From contig JANQWS010000023.1 in assembly GCA_030729785.1 (NCBI GenBank), positions 1 to 64,000 of the forward strand: 64,000 nt of DNA. Reading direction: 5' to 3'. Shown piece by piece: positions 35,026 through 44,286 of the stretch (within the stretch, counting starts at the first letter, position 1; each line of letters opens with the position of its first letter). The notes below the pieces were generated by a model. That model saw only the letters and a list, made by a program, of their open reading frames with translations, was not told the origin of the DNA and did not search any database. The translations under genes were made by a program, and so were the position numbers. This DNA comes from Algoriphagus sp. GTDB taxonomy: Bacteria; Bacteroidota; Bacteroidia; Cytophagales; Cyclobacteriaceae.

Positions 35026-35146
35026 TCTCGGTAAAATTTTATACTAATTCGAATCCATTAAATTTCTTGATAACTTAATATCAGGAAACGAATAATCCCC
35101 ATTTTTTTATTGATTTTTAAGTTCATTGAAAAGTAAATAGATAGCT

Positions 35147-36718
35147 ATGAACCAAGCTTTTAAAAATTTAAAATTAATTTCCCTACAACTCCTTACTTTT
35201 TTGGCATTTCAAGTAAATGGCCAAGAGATTAGAAAATACACTCCACCAGTTTTTGGGACAGAATGGAGTAAGCCATCTGAATATCCTGATAGGATAGTAA
35301 TCAATTTTGGACAGGATCCATCGCGTCAAGTAAATGTAACTTGGCGAACTAATTCAGCAGTAGAAATGGCTTTTGCCGAAATTGCAATTGCTTCTGCTGC
35401 ACCTAAATTTTGGCGTACAGCAAAAACCATTCGTGCTAAAACAGAACTCTTGGATGCAAGCAAATTGAAAGGAGCAAACGTATTGGCTAATTATCACGCT
35501 GTTGAATTTACTGATTTAGAGCCAGGAACACGGTATGGCTATCGCGTTGGCGATGGGGAGCGTTGGAGTGAATGGTTTCAATTTGAAACTGCCTCAGCCA
35601 ATAAGAATGAAAAATTTTCTTTTTTATATGTAGGTGATGCTCAGAATTACATACTAGAACTTTGGTCTAGGTTAATTCGAGAGGGGTTTAAGACAGCTCC
35701 CAATTCCAAATTTATCATTCATGCAGGAGACTTAATTAACAATGCACACAATGAGCAAGAATGGCACGAATGGTTCACTGCTGGTGGTTTTATTCATAGC
35801 ATGATTCCATCTGTTACCACACCTGGAAATCATGAGTATAGAGCACTTAATGAAGAAGAATCCAAACTTGGAAAAAGAAGTCTTTCTGTTCAATGGAGAC
35901 CGCAGTTTACACTTCCAAAGAATGGTCCAGAGGGCTTAGAGGAAACGGTTTATTTTATGGATTATCAAGATGTCCGACTAATCATCTTGAATAGTAATGT
36001 AGAAATAGAAAGACAGGCAATTTGGCTTGAGGAGGTGTTAAAAAGCACCAAACAAAAATGGAAAATTGTCACGTATCACCATCCTTTATTTTCTGCTTCA
36101 AATGGAAGAGATAATTCTAAATTAAGAGAGTTATGGAAGCCTATTTTTGATAAATATAACGTAGATCTAGCGCTACAAGGACACGATCACGCCTATGCAA
36201 GAGGAAGAGTCTCTCCAGGAGAAAATTTAATGGATGGAGTTAATATGAGAGACCAAACAGGTACCGTGTATGTGGTTTCTGTGAGTGGTGGAAAAATGTA
36301 TAAAATTGGAGACGATTGGACTGCCAATGGAGCCGAAAGAGATCGTGTTGGAGAAAATACCCAGCTTTTTCAAGTAGTTACCGTGAATGGTGATCAATTG
36401 TTATTTGAATCTTATACCGCGATAGGGGAGCTTTATGATTCTTTTCAATTGACAAAAAATGGGGATAACCCAAATATTTTTCTTGAATTAAGAGCAAATG
36501 CGGTCCCCGAAAAATACCATTCTAATACGACCTATTATGGAGATCTTCTTCCAAAGGAAATTGAAGAAAAATTGATGAAGGAGTACCTAGATTATGCAAT
36601 TTCTAGGGTTAGTTCCTACAAAATAGATGAACAGCTGATTTTTAAAGTGAGATTAGAAAATGGAAAAACAGTGATAAATCTTATGCTAGATTCGAAGGGC
36701 AATACAGTCATCAAATAA
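35147..36718 (+). CDS. Exported purple-acid-phosphatase-like metallophosphoesterase
   Basis: A 523-residue protein with a signal peptide (ending FQVNGQ), an N-terminal fibronectin-like PAP domain (PDRIVINFGQDPSRQVNVTW), then a calcineurin-like catalytic domain: YVGDAQ, HAGDLINN, TPGNHEYR, TYHHPLFS, GHDHAYAR. All five metallophosphoesterase motifs are intact. A C-terminal region of about 90 residues follows without known motifs. Probably a periplasmic or secreted phosphatase; Pho-box control was not seen. Confidence 0.92.
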   Translation: MNQAFKNLKLISLQLLTFLAFQVNGQEIRKYTPPVFGTEWSKPSEYPDRIVINFGQDPSRQVNVTWRTNSAVEMAFAEIAIASAAPKFWRTAKTIRAKTELLDASKLKGANVLANYHAVEFTDLEPGTRYGYRVGDGERWSEWFQFETASANKNEKFSFLYVGDAQNYILELWSRLIREGFKTAPNSKFIIHAGDLINNAHNEQEWHEWFTAGGFIHSMIPSVTTPGNHEYRALNEEESKLGKRSLSVQWRPQFTLPKNGPEGLEETVYFMDYQDVRLIILNSNVEIERQAIWLEEVLKSTKQKWKIVTYHHPLFSASNGRDNSKLRELWKPIFDKYNVDLALQGHDHAYARGRVSPGENLMDGVNMRDQTGTVYVVSVSGGKMYKIGDDWTANGAERDRVGENTQLFQVVTVNGDQLLFESYTAIGELYDSFQLTKNGDNPNIFLELRANAVPEKYHSNTTYYGDLLPKEIEEKLMKEYLDYAISRVSSYKIDEQLIFKVRLENGKTVINLMLDSKGNTVIK

Positions 36719-36782
36719 ATTGGTGAATAAATTATATGTAAAAATCATCCCATTTTTCCTTTGGGTTCATACTATATAATTT

Positions 36783-36816
36783 AAAAAAAAGGCCTGAATC
36801 AAAAATTCAGGCCTTT
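36783..36816 (-). terminator. Terminator of the leftward oxidoreductase gene, probably bidirectional
   Basis: GGCCTGAAT/ATTCAGGCC with a 5-nt loop; on the minus strand it is followed by a long T run. Read rightwards it ends in TTTCTTC, so it may also stop the phosphatase transcript. Confidence 0.85.
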
Positions 36817-36821
36817 CTTCT

Positions 36822-37934
36822 TTAGTGAAGTGTAAATTCTGGTAGGTACTTGATTTTTCCTCCTTCCATGGCCGATTCATGCGCAAGAATACCGACACAG
36901 GTGATGTTGGCGGACTGAGCTGCATCAGGGTAAGGAGCTCTATCTTCCGTAAGTGCGGTGAGGAACTCATGCACGAGGTGTGGGTGGGACCCCCCATGAC
37001 CTGATCCTTGAATAAAGGAGAGGTGCTGGTTGTCGTCTGAGTCGTAAACGCCTTGCTGCGTAAAGGAAGCAATTTCAGCTGGTAGCAAGTGTGCATAATC
37101 GGGAATTTTTACCCGCTCAGGCGTTTCACCAGTATGGATCACCGAATCCTCATGCTCAATGAGTGTCCATTCAAAGGATTTTTTGGAACCATACACATCA
37201 AAACTCTCTCGGTACTGGCGTGCAGTATTGAAAAGGGAACGCGTCACTTCAGCAGCTAAATCCGAATCTTTGAGTTTGATATGGCAAGTTTCAATTGCAA
37301 AAGGAGAGCCATATTTAGGAATCAGGGCTTCATCAATTCTTCCTGATCCCAAACAAGAAACGTATTCAGCCTGCCCTTTAGGCAAGGCCAATACAGGTCC
37401 AACACAGTGTGTCGCATAATGCATAGGAGGGAGGCCTTCCCAGTAGCCTGGCCAGCCTGCCATTTCCTGCTGGTGAGAGGCGCGGAGAAACTGGATTTTA
37501 CCCAATTCATCGTTCTCGTACATTTCTTTTACAAATAGGAATTCCCGGCTATAAATAACCGTCTCCATCATCATGTAAGTCAAACCAGTGGATTTGGTCA
37601 ATTCCACGATTTGTCGGCATTCTTCTACCGTTGTTGCCATCGGAACAGTACAGGCTACATGCTTGCCTGCCTTCAGTGCCTTAATGGATTGTTCTGCGTG
37701 GTTTTGAATAGGAGTATTGATGTGCACCGCATCGATGTTGGGATCTTTCAACAATTCATCGTAGTCGGTATATACCTTTTCGATGCCGAAGGCTTTGCCA
37801 ATTTCGTCGGCCTTCTCTTGATTTCTTTGGCATATCGCATACATGCTTGCCAAAGGATGCTTTTGGTAAATGGGGATAAACTCTGCACCAAAACCTAAGC
37901 CGATGATGGCAATGTTGATTGGTTTTTTGCTCAT
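36822..37934 (-). CDS. Gfo/Idh/MocA-family oxidoreductase lacking the EKP motif
   Basis: A 370-residue NAD(P)-dependent sugar/inositol-type dehydrogenase. N-terminal Rossmann motif GLGFGAEFIP; C-terminal alpha/beta domain with HATHCVGP-like segment (MHYATHCVGPVLAL). Where most members have the EKP motif, this one reads KHVACTVPMATT, so the usual Lys is absent. The reaction may be altered, or it belongs to a subgroup with another catalytic base. It is downstream of the TIM-barrel and ThuA-fusion genes on the same strand, separated by a 250-bp repeat-bearing gap. Confidence 0.9.
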   Translation of the reverse strand: MSKKPINIAIIGLGFGAEFIPIYQKHPLASMYAICQRNQEKADEIGKAFGIEKVYTDYDELLKDPNIDAVHINTPIQNHAEQSIKALKAGKHVACTVPMATTVEECRQIVELTKSTGLTYMMMETVIYSREFLFVKEMYENDELGKIQFLRASHQQEMAGWPGYWEGLPPMHYATHCVGPVLALPKGQAEYVSCLGSGRIDEALIPKYGSPFAIETCHIKLKDSDLAAEVTRSLFNTARQYRESFDVYGSKKSFEWTLIEHEDSVIHTGETPERVKIPDYAHLLPAEIASFTQQGVYDSDDNQHLSFIQGSGHGGSHPHLVHEFLTALTEDRAPYPDAAQSANITCVGILAHESAMEGGKIKYLPEFTLH

Positions 37935-37981
37935 GGGAGGGAGAATGGATTTGGGTTAAAAAAGAAGTGTTAAATTTTTAT

Positions 37982-38142
37982 GATTATCCGCAATTTTGTC
38001 AGTGACTTAGATTTGTTTGAATTCTGCGGATAATCGTCAACAGACCACGGTCTGCAGGCGGACGACTGTCCACAGTCCACAGCTCACCTAAATGAACTTA
38101 AAGCCTTATTTTCTCTCGCTACTGGTAACAAAACGGATAATC
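37982..38142. repeat. Inverted and direct copies of GATTATCCG, with internal GC-rich palindromes
   Basis: GATTATCCGCA (37982-37992) and TGCGGATAATC (38025-38035) form an 11-bp inverted repeat with a 32-nt centre; CGGATAATC recurs at 38134-38142. Between them lie CAGACC-AC-GGTCTG (38041-38054) and a tandem GTCCACA pair (38068-38081). This looks like a small mobile or REP-like unit, or a regulator site cluster, upstream of the oxidoreductase gene. Confidence 0.5.
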
Positions 38143-38184
38143 AGATAATTATTTTATTCTAAGTCAATAGAAATGGAAGCAAAT

Positions 38185-39045
38185 TTAGGCGGAGGCCCAT
38201 TTTTTAAGAAAATCAAGGCCCTCCTTAGCAAATCCATCCTGGCTCGGTACCAAGGGCTTCCAGATGCAGACAGCACCCGCAAGCTCTTTCACTTGAGGAG
38301 TAAAACTTTCGATGGAGATTGTGCCCTGGTAATTAATGGCTTCTAGGCCTCGTTTCCATGCCCCCCAGTTCGTCTGTCCTGTTCCTGGAGTGCCTCGGTA
38401 ATTTTCAGAAACCTGTACATGGATCAATTTATCACCTACACGACGAATTGCTGACTCCAAGTCAGGTTCTTCAATATTGAGGTGAAAGCCATCTAGGACC
38501 GCTTTTGCTTGGGGTTCGTTGATGTCTCCAATCAAGCGCATCAGGTCCTCGGAGGTATTGATGAGGTCCGTTTCAAAACGATTGAGGGTCTCTATAGCCA
38601 GGTCTAGCCCAAATACCCCAGCACGACGGCAAACTTTCCTGAGATTGTTCACTGCTAGATCCCATTCCACCTTTCGTTGCTCCGGAGATACCAGTCGCGC
38701 CTTTCCTACAGCCGAATACATAGGGCCTGCTACAAATTTTGCTCCCAGTTCACTGGCAATCTCAAGACAGGAATCTAGGTAGGTAAAGCAGGTCTGGTGA
38801 AATGCAGGATCAGCATGTGTCAAATCCCTACTGGGACCAAAAGCTCCACAGATGATGGGGTTGAGCTCTTGCTCGGCTAATGCTTTTTTTACAAGTTCTA
38901 GGTCAATCAAGGAAGGGTCTTCCACCGGGATTTCGACCGCATCGTATCCAAAGCTTTTAATCTTCGGAAACAAAGAAAGGGTCTCTCGATTGAATGGGGA
39001 AGTCCAAAGCCAGGTACTTACCCCAAAGGTTACTTCCAAAGCCAT
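38185..39045 (-). CDS. Sugar phosphate isomerase/epimerase-like TIM-barrel protein
   Basis: A 286-residue xylose-isomerase-like TIM barrel (AP endonuclease 2 superfamily). Metal-ligand-type segments: DAVEIPVEDP, DLAIETLNRFETD, VLDGFHLNIEE, LIHVQVSENYRGTPG, GTISIESFTP. The family includes D-psicose/tagatose 3-epimerases and 3-keto-sugar-related isomerases; the exact substrate is not assigned. Its start lies 3 bp after the stop of the ThuA-fusion gene, so the two are co-transcribed and probably act on the same sugar. Confidence 0.88.
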   Translation of the reverse strand: MALEVTFGVSTWLWTSPFNRETLSLFPKIKSFGYDAVEIPVEDPSLIDLELVKKALAEQELNPIICGAFGPSRDLTHADPAFHQTCFTYLDSCLEIASELGAKFVAGPMYSAVGKARLVSPEQRKVEWDLAVNNLRKVCRRAGVFGLDLAIETLNRFETDLINTSEDLMRLIGDINEPQAKAVLDGFHLNIEEPDLESAIRRVGDKLIHVQVSENYRGTPGTGQTNWGAWKRGLEAINYQGTISIESFTPQVKELAGAVCIWKPLVPSQDGFAKEGLDFLKKWASA

Positions 39046-39048
39046 GAC

Positions 39049-42000
39049 TTATTTTCGTACGACCATGATGCCATTCATAATTCTCCAGTGGCCCGGTACG
39101 GTACACACAAATGGATATTCTCCAGGCTCAGTTGGTGCAGTAAATACCAAGCTCTCTTTTCCTTCAGGACTAACTAGCACAGTGGCAATAATCACTTCTG
39201 GGATTTCAGGCACATAGTTTAATTCCGCTCCCTTTGGATTTTTAGCCAATTCATCTGCTGCTTTTCCAATCACTTCCATACTTCCTTTTTTACCTATTAC
39301 TAAGTTGTGCTGCATGAAATCTAGGTTTTCAAAGTCGATGGTTACCTGTGTGCCCGCCTGAACAGTAAAGGAAGGCTTGTCAAACTTCATTTCGTGAGGA
39401 ATCACACCCAATTTGATGGTGGTGGTTCCACTCGAAGTGGTTAGTGTTGGTAAACTTGCTACTAGCGCCAATTCTGAGCCCGGTTGCTTAAGAGTTAGAA
39501 TTGAATTTTTGCTTAATCTACCTCCAAACCACCAGTTACCTTCGTACTTTCCGACTACATTTTTGCTGTCGTTTGATCCCACTCGAACTTTATTAGGGTT
39601 AAGAGGTTGGGTAAATAGTCCATTTGTCTTGCCTTTGGCGATTTCTTCTCCATTGATTTGAAGGGAGAGGCTGCCATCCGATATTAGAGTGGCATCCACT
39701 GTAAATTGCGTGGTAGGAAGGGCTTTTTTAGAACTAATAATGGTGAGTTTGTCCTGCTGTGCAACTGCAAAATGGAGAGCATTCTGGTAAATATAAAGGC
39801 TGTATCCATTTGTATTGTTGCCTTGAGCCATTAGGACACCCTCAAGAGGATTGTCTCCTTTGGAAAGGATAATTCGCACACCAATCTCTTTTCCTGTTAC
39901 ATCTGGAGGGAATAGAATACTGTTTCGCTGATCCAAAGGATATTGTTCAGCCACCAAGCTTCTACTGATTCGGTCGGGAAGTGGAAGAGTGCTTTCTCCA
40001 GAAGCTTGAATTGCTGCTTTTGCATCTCGCTTTGCAAATTCGGAAGGATGAGTCAAAACTGCTGCAAATAAAGCTTGTGGCAAGAACGCGTCTTTGCCAT
40101 TTTCTTCTACCTCGGCTTCATTCAGCAATATTTTTGCTGCATCTAAGGAAGTAGGCATTTCAGAAAGCGCTAAAAAAGCTTCTTTGCGCGTATGTAAATC
40201 AGGATCTCGCAACAAGTTGCTACTAAGAATTGCTTTGGAAGTAGTTTCATTTCGTGGAATTACGCGGAGCGCATTTTTACGTACCGCTGCAGATGGATGA
40301 TTGAGTGCTTTCAACACCGCATCGGTAGCTTCTTGATTTTCCCCTGTTAATTCTTCCAACCCATGAAGTGCCCACAAAGCATTGATTGCGGGACCGTTGA
40401 TACCCACTTTGTCTTGGTCCTGGTTTTCAATAAGAGAATATAGCTCACTAAGTATGGACTTTTCTTTTCGCTCTACAATCAACCGCTGTGCTGTCATTCT
40501 CCAGAAGAGATTATCACTCTTTAGAGCTTCGATAAGCTGGGCTGGTTTGGCATCTTTCAAATCGAATGTTTTCGCATCCTTGCCTCCTTTGTAGCTGATT
40601 CTGTAGATACGTCCGTGTTTGCTATCACGAAGTGGATTGATATAGGCATTTCCATTTCCATTTTCAAAGCCACGTGGAGTAGGGTTGTGTTGAATGATGA
40701 AATTGTACCAATCCGCTACCCAAAGTGCCCCATCAGGACCTACTTCAGCATGAACAGGAGAAAACCATTCGTCTGAGCTAGCTAGGATATTGAAGCCATT
40801 TTTCTCTTTATAGCTCGATCCATCAGGATTGATCATTGCTTTGTGGAGCACACGTCCTGTTGGCTCTGCTACAAAGGCTATACGGTTCCAATAAGACTCT
40901 GGAAAGCTTCGTGCCGTGTAAAAATTATGTCCAGCGGCAGCGGTATAACCTCCAAACCAGTCCACCTGACGGAGGAAAGGGGTGAGGTGTGGCATGTCGT
41001 AATGGCTATCAATGCCATGGACAGTATTTGCCGAACCTTGGAAGATAGGCCGCTTTAGGTACTTGTTGGCCATGGAAAAATACACGCTATGCTGACCATT
41101 TGCGGTAGACAAGAAGGTTTCAAAATCTTCTGTAAAACCTAATCCCCAGGTATTATTGGAAGAATTACCCAAGTATTCCAAACTACTTGCGTCTGGAGTA
41201 AATCGATACACTCCTTGACCAAAGGAATGTACTTGGCCTCCTACATCACCTCTGAATCCGGAATAACCTAAGACACCCCAAATTTTATTATCGAAGCCAT
41301 ACTTCAAATTGGAAGGCCCCGCGTGAGTATCGCTTTTGCCCCAGCCAGTAATCATTACTTCCCTTACGTCTGCTACATCATCTCCATCGGTGTCTTTGAG
41401 GAATATAAAATCAGGTGCCATGGAAATCAAAACGCCTCCATTAACAGCCATGATTGAGGTAGGAATATTCAATTTATCAGCAAAAACAGTGACTTTATCA
41501 GCTTTGCCATCACCATCTGTATCTTCTAATATTTTGATTCTATCATTACCGCCTTCGGTACGTACCTCATTTGGATAATCAACTGTTTCGATTACAAACA
41601 GTCTTCCACGCTCGTCCCAAGCCATCGCCATGGGATTGATGATCATGGGCTCGCTAGCAAACAATTCCATTTCAAATTCGATAGGAAGCTGTACCAACTT
41701 CATACTTTCTTCTGGGGAGAGGGGCAATTGGTAGCGAGGTGCTGGATCACGTTTTTCGTAATTTGGGATTTCTGCGTCCTGGAACTGAGGGGTAGGAATT
41801 TTATAATCGGCTAAAAGTTGGGTTACTTTTTCTCCTACCGCCCACAGAATTCCGTTTGCTAGCAACTTATGAAATTCTGGCTGCTTCCATGTTTCCTCGT
41901 TGTGTCCATAGGCCGTATAAAATACGCGACCTTCACCTTCGTTACGAATCCAGGTGTAAGGCTCCTTTTTATCCCCCTCTTGTCGTTCCATCAGTACCTG

Positions 42001-42552
42001 AATGTCAGGATTGATTTGGCTATGCACATAGGTCTCATCCCAAGTCTCAAACTCACTGATTTCATGTAGTATAGGGTGTGTAGGCTCAAGTAATTGTGTA
42101 GTAAATCTTCCCGTGCCATGGGTACTGAATTGTCCCCCCACAGCCTCCACATACCAGTCCGAGTTTCTAAAGCAGAAGGAGCCACTATGCAAAGGAATCA
42201 AAGCCTTTCCTCCTTGAACAAAGGATTTGAGTGCTGCTTCTTGTGAAGTGGAGATGGAATCATGATTGGCATAAATGAGTAAACCATCGTAGTTTTGAAG
42301 CACCTCATCTTTTAGATCATTGGGATCGGCGGTATAGGTAAGGTTGATGCCTTTTTGAAACAAAGGAGTAGAAATGTGCATCATCAATTTTTCGGTATTG
42401 TGATGGTCACTGTCGTGTCCTAAGACCAAAATCTCCACGCGACGTGGTTCGGTCATCGATAGAAAAGCATTCTTTTTGCCGCAGGCAGTAAAGAAAAGCA
42501 CAAAGATTAAGGAAAGAAGGCCAATAGGTCTCCAAATCATGCTAGTGCGCAT
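39049..42552 (-). CDS. Multidomain lipoprotein: ThuA, dehydrogenase propeller, HEAT, LamG-like and azurin-type cupredoxin
   Basis: A 1167-residue lipoprotein (lipobox LFFTAC, Cys24). Domain order by eye: ThuA-like glutamine-amidotransferase fold (about 38-245; LVLGHDSDHHNTE, LIPLHSGSF); PQQ-type six-bladed propeller of the 'membrane-bound dehydrogenase' group (about 285-660; AMAWDERGRLFVIETVDYP, GPDGALWVADWYNF); HEAT repeats (about 690-850); a LamG-like beta sandwich (about 900-1030); and a C-terminal type I copper domain (about 1050-1167) with ligands His in MQHNLV and Cys-x4-His-x3-Met in CTVPGHWRIM, as in azurin. No CxxCH haem site was seen. It suggests sugar oxidation with electrons passed to its own copper domain. 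Confidence 0.85.
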   Translation of the reverse strand: MRTSMIWRPIGLLSLIFVLFFTACGKKNAFLSMTEPRRVEILVLGHDSDHHNTEKLMMHISTPLFQKGINLTYTADPNDLKDEVLQNYDGLLIYANHDSISTSQEAALKSFVQGGKALIPLHSGSFCFRNSDWYVEAVGGQFSTHGTGRFTTQLLEPTHPILHEISEFETWDETYVHSQINPDIQVLMERQEGDKKEPYTWIRNEGEGRVFYTAYGHNEETWKQPEFHKLLANGILWAVGEKVTQLLADYKIPTPQFQDAEIPNYEKRDPAPRYQLPLSPEESMKLVQLPIEFEMELFASEPMIINPMAMAWDERGRLFVIETVDYPNEVRTEGGNDRIKILEDTDGDGKADKVTVFADKLNIPTSIMAVNGGVLISMAPDFIFLKDTDGDDVADVREVMITGWGKSDTHAGPSNLKYGFDNKIWGVLGYSGFRGDVGGQVHSFGQGVYRFTPDASSLEYLGNSSNNTWGLGFTEDFETFLSTANGQHSVYFSMANKYLKRPIFQGSANTVHGIDSHYDMPHLTPFLRQVDWFGGYTAAAGHNFYTARSFPESYWNRIAFVAEPTGRVLHKAMINPDGSSYKEKNGFNILASSDEWFSPVHAEVGPDGALWVADWYNFIIQHNPTPRGFENGNGNAYINPLRDSKHGRIYRISYKGGKDAKTFDLKDAKPAQLIEALKSDNLFWRMTAQRLIVERKEKSILSELYSLIENQDQDKVGINGPAINALWALHGLEELTGENQEATDAVLKALNHPSAAVRKNALRVIPRNETTSKAILSSNLLRDPDLHTRKEAFLALSEMPTSLDAAKILLNEAEVEENGKDAFLPQALFAAVLTHPSEFAKRDAKAAIQASGESTLPLPDRISRSLVAEQYPLDQRNSILFPPDVTGKEIGVRIILSKGDNPLEGVLMAQGNNTNGYSLYIYQNALHFAVAQQDKLTIISSKKALPTTQFTVDATLISDGSLSLQINGEEIAKGKTNGLFTQPLNPNKVRVGSNDSKNVVGKYEGNWWFGGRLSKNSILTLKQPGSELALVASLPTLTTSSGTTTIKLGVIPHEMKFDKPSFTVQAGTQVTIDFENLDFMQHNLVIGKKGSMEVIGKAADELAKNPKGAELNYVPEIPEVIIATVLVSPEGKESLVFTAPTEPGEYPFVCTVPGHWRIMNGIMVVRK

Positions 42553-42669
42553 AGGCTGGGTTTGAGGTTAATTGTATTCAAATAATCAATGTTAAAAAAA
42601 GAATTTAGATAACGGTTTAAATTAAAACTTCTTATTGAGAATTTATAGTCATTTTTTATAAGTATGAAC

Positions 42670-44145
42670 TTAAAAGGGATAAGTCTCCAAATTTATCGTC
42701 CATAGTAATGGAAGGATAAAATAGATCATCAGTGAAAGTAAAACAATAGAAATTAGGTTGAGCCAAATACCAGCCCTCACCATATCCTTGATTTTAAGAT
42801 ATCCTGAACCAAAAACAACTGCATTGGGAGGGGTAGCTACAGGAAGCATAAAGGCACAACTCGCTGCCATGGTAGCGCCAATCATGATTCCAAAAGGATG
42901 GATATCTAGTTTGATTGCTACAGATGCCAAAATTGGAAGGAGCATGGAAGCGGTAGCTACATTGGAGGTAACTTCTGTGAGGAAATTAACAGCTGCTATA
43001 ATAATCAATAGAAATAAAAAGAAGCCAACACCTTCGATTAGGGTAAAACGTTGCCCTATCCAATCAGCTAAACCTGTTTCCTTAAATCCCTCTGCCAATG
43101 CCAAGCCACCTCCAAATAGGATTAGAACACCCCAAGGAATTTTTTCAGCAGTATTCCAGTCTAAAATTCTTCCCCTTGTGCCATTTTTTTTTGAAGAGGG
43201 GAGAAGCAATAAAACTAGTACCCCAGTTAAGGCAATAATTGTATCGTCAAGCTGTGGAAATATTGGTGCCAATAAAAAACTTCGTGTTATCCAGGCAAAG
43301 CAAACCGTCCCAAATACCATAAGTACAATTTTCTCTTCGAAGGTAATCCTGCCTAGGGCGCTCAATTGATTACTAATGACCGATTTGGCTCCATTCAATT
43401 TAAAATTTTTGGGCAAAGGATTACCAACATTTACTAGATAAATCCAGCAAATAGCTGTTAAAACCATCGTAAATGGAAGTGCGAAAAGCATCCATTCATT
43501 GAAATCGATGGTATAATTGTATAATTTATCGACTACTGCGCGAAGAATATTATTTGTTGGTGTACCAATTAGCGTCGCCATTCCTCCAATAGATGCGGAA
43601 TAGGCGATACCTAGCATGATATTTTTTCCCAAATTAGTGGCTAGTTGCTCCTGTCCTGCGCCCAAATGTGATTTAAACTGTGTTACTACTGCCAAACCGA
43701 TAGGAAGCATCATCAAAGCAGTCGCAGAATTTGAGATCCACATAGATAAAAAACCTGTGGCAAGTATAAATCCGAGAACAATACGCCGTAAATCTGTACC
43801 TAATAAATTTATTATGTTAAGCGCAATCCGTTGATGTAAATTCCATTTTTCAATAGCTGTGGCTAAAAGAAATCCTCCCATATACAACATAACCGTTGGA
43901 TCCATGTAATTGGAGGAGATGATCTTCAGTGGTAAGATTCCTGCTAAAGGAAGTATAATCAATGGAAGAAAAGCGGTACCTGCAATAGGGATGGCTTCCG
44001 AAGTCCACCAAATGGCCATCCAAGCAGTAAGTGCCAACATAGTATTTCCTTCGAGAGACAATCCGTCAGGATTCATAAAAAAAATGATTGCTAAGAAAGC
44101 AAGGGGGCCAGCAACTAAACCAATTCGAGGAAGCCAGTTATTCAT
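42670..44145 (-). CDS. SLC13/DASS-family sodium-dependent anion transporter
   Basis: A 491-residue inner-membrane protein with about 12 hydrophobic helices. The two hairpin signature regions are present: WISNSATALMMLPIG and FLTEVTSNVATASMLLPI (SNT-type motifs, here SNS and SNV). The family imports di- and tricarboxylates or sulfate with sodium. It is transcribed alone between the ThuA-fusion and peptidase genes. The substrate is not resolvable by eye; a C4-dicarboxylate is the default guess. Confidence 0.92.
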   Translation of the reverse strand: MNNWLPRIGLVAGPLAFLAIIFFMNPDGLSLEGNTMLALTAWMAIWWTSEAIPIAGTAFLPLIILPLAGILPLKIISSNYMDPTVMLYMGGFLLATAIEKWNLHQRIALNIINLLGTDLRRIVLGFILATGFLSMWISNSATALMMLPIGLAVVTQFKSHLGAGQEQLATNLGKNIMLGIAYSASIGGMATLIGTPTNNILRAVVDKLYNYTIDFNEWMLFALPFTMVLTAICWIYLVNVGNPLPKNFKLNGAKSVISNQLSALGRITFEEKIVLMVFGTVCFAWITRSFLLAPIFPQLDDTIIALTGVLVLLLLPSSKKNGTRGRILDWNTAEKIPWGVLILFGGGLALAEGFKETGLADWIGQRFTLIEGVGFFLFLLIIIAAVNFLTEVTSNVATASMLLPILASVAIKLDIHPFGIMIGATMAASCAFMLPVATPPNAVVFGSGYLKIKDMVRAGIWLNLISIVLLSLMIYFILPLLWTINLETYPF

Positions 44146-44286
44146 GTGTAAAGTAACTAAGTGAATTCACGGAAATGAAGTTAGAGGAGGAATAGTGGGC
44201 AGAAAGTTTAGGAATGAAGGCTAAAGCTTTATTTAACATAATATAAATTATACAACATATAATAGATTTGCTTTGGCTCAAATGGG

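Noticed and set aside
42758..43369. A 203-codon plus-strand open frame inside the DASS transporter
   Set aside because: Antisense to a complete transporter gene; composition is a reflection of its hydrophobic codons.
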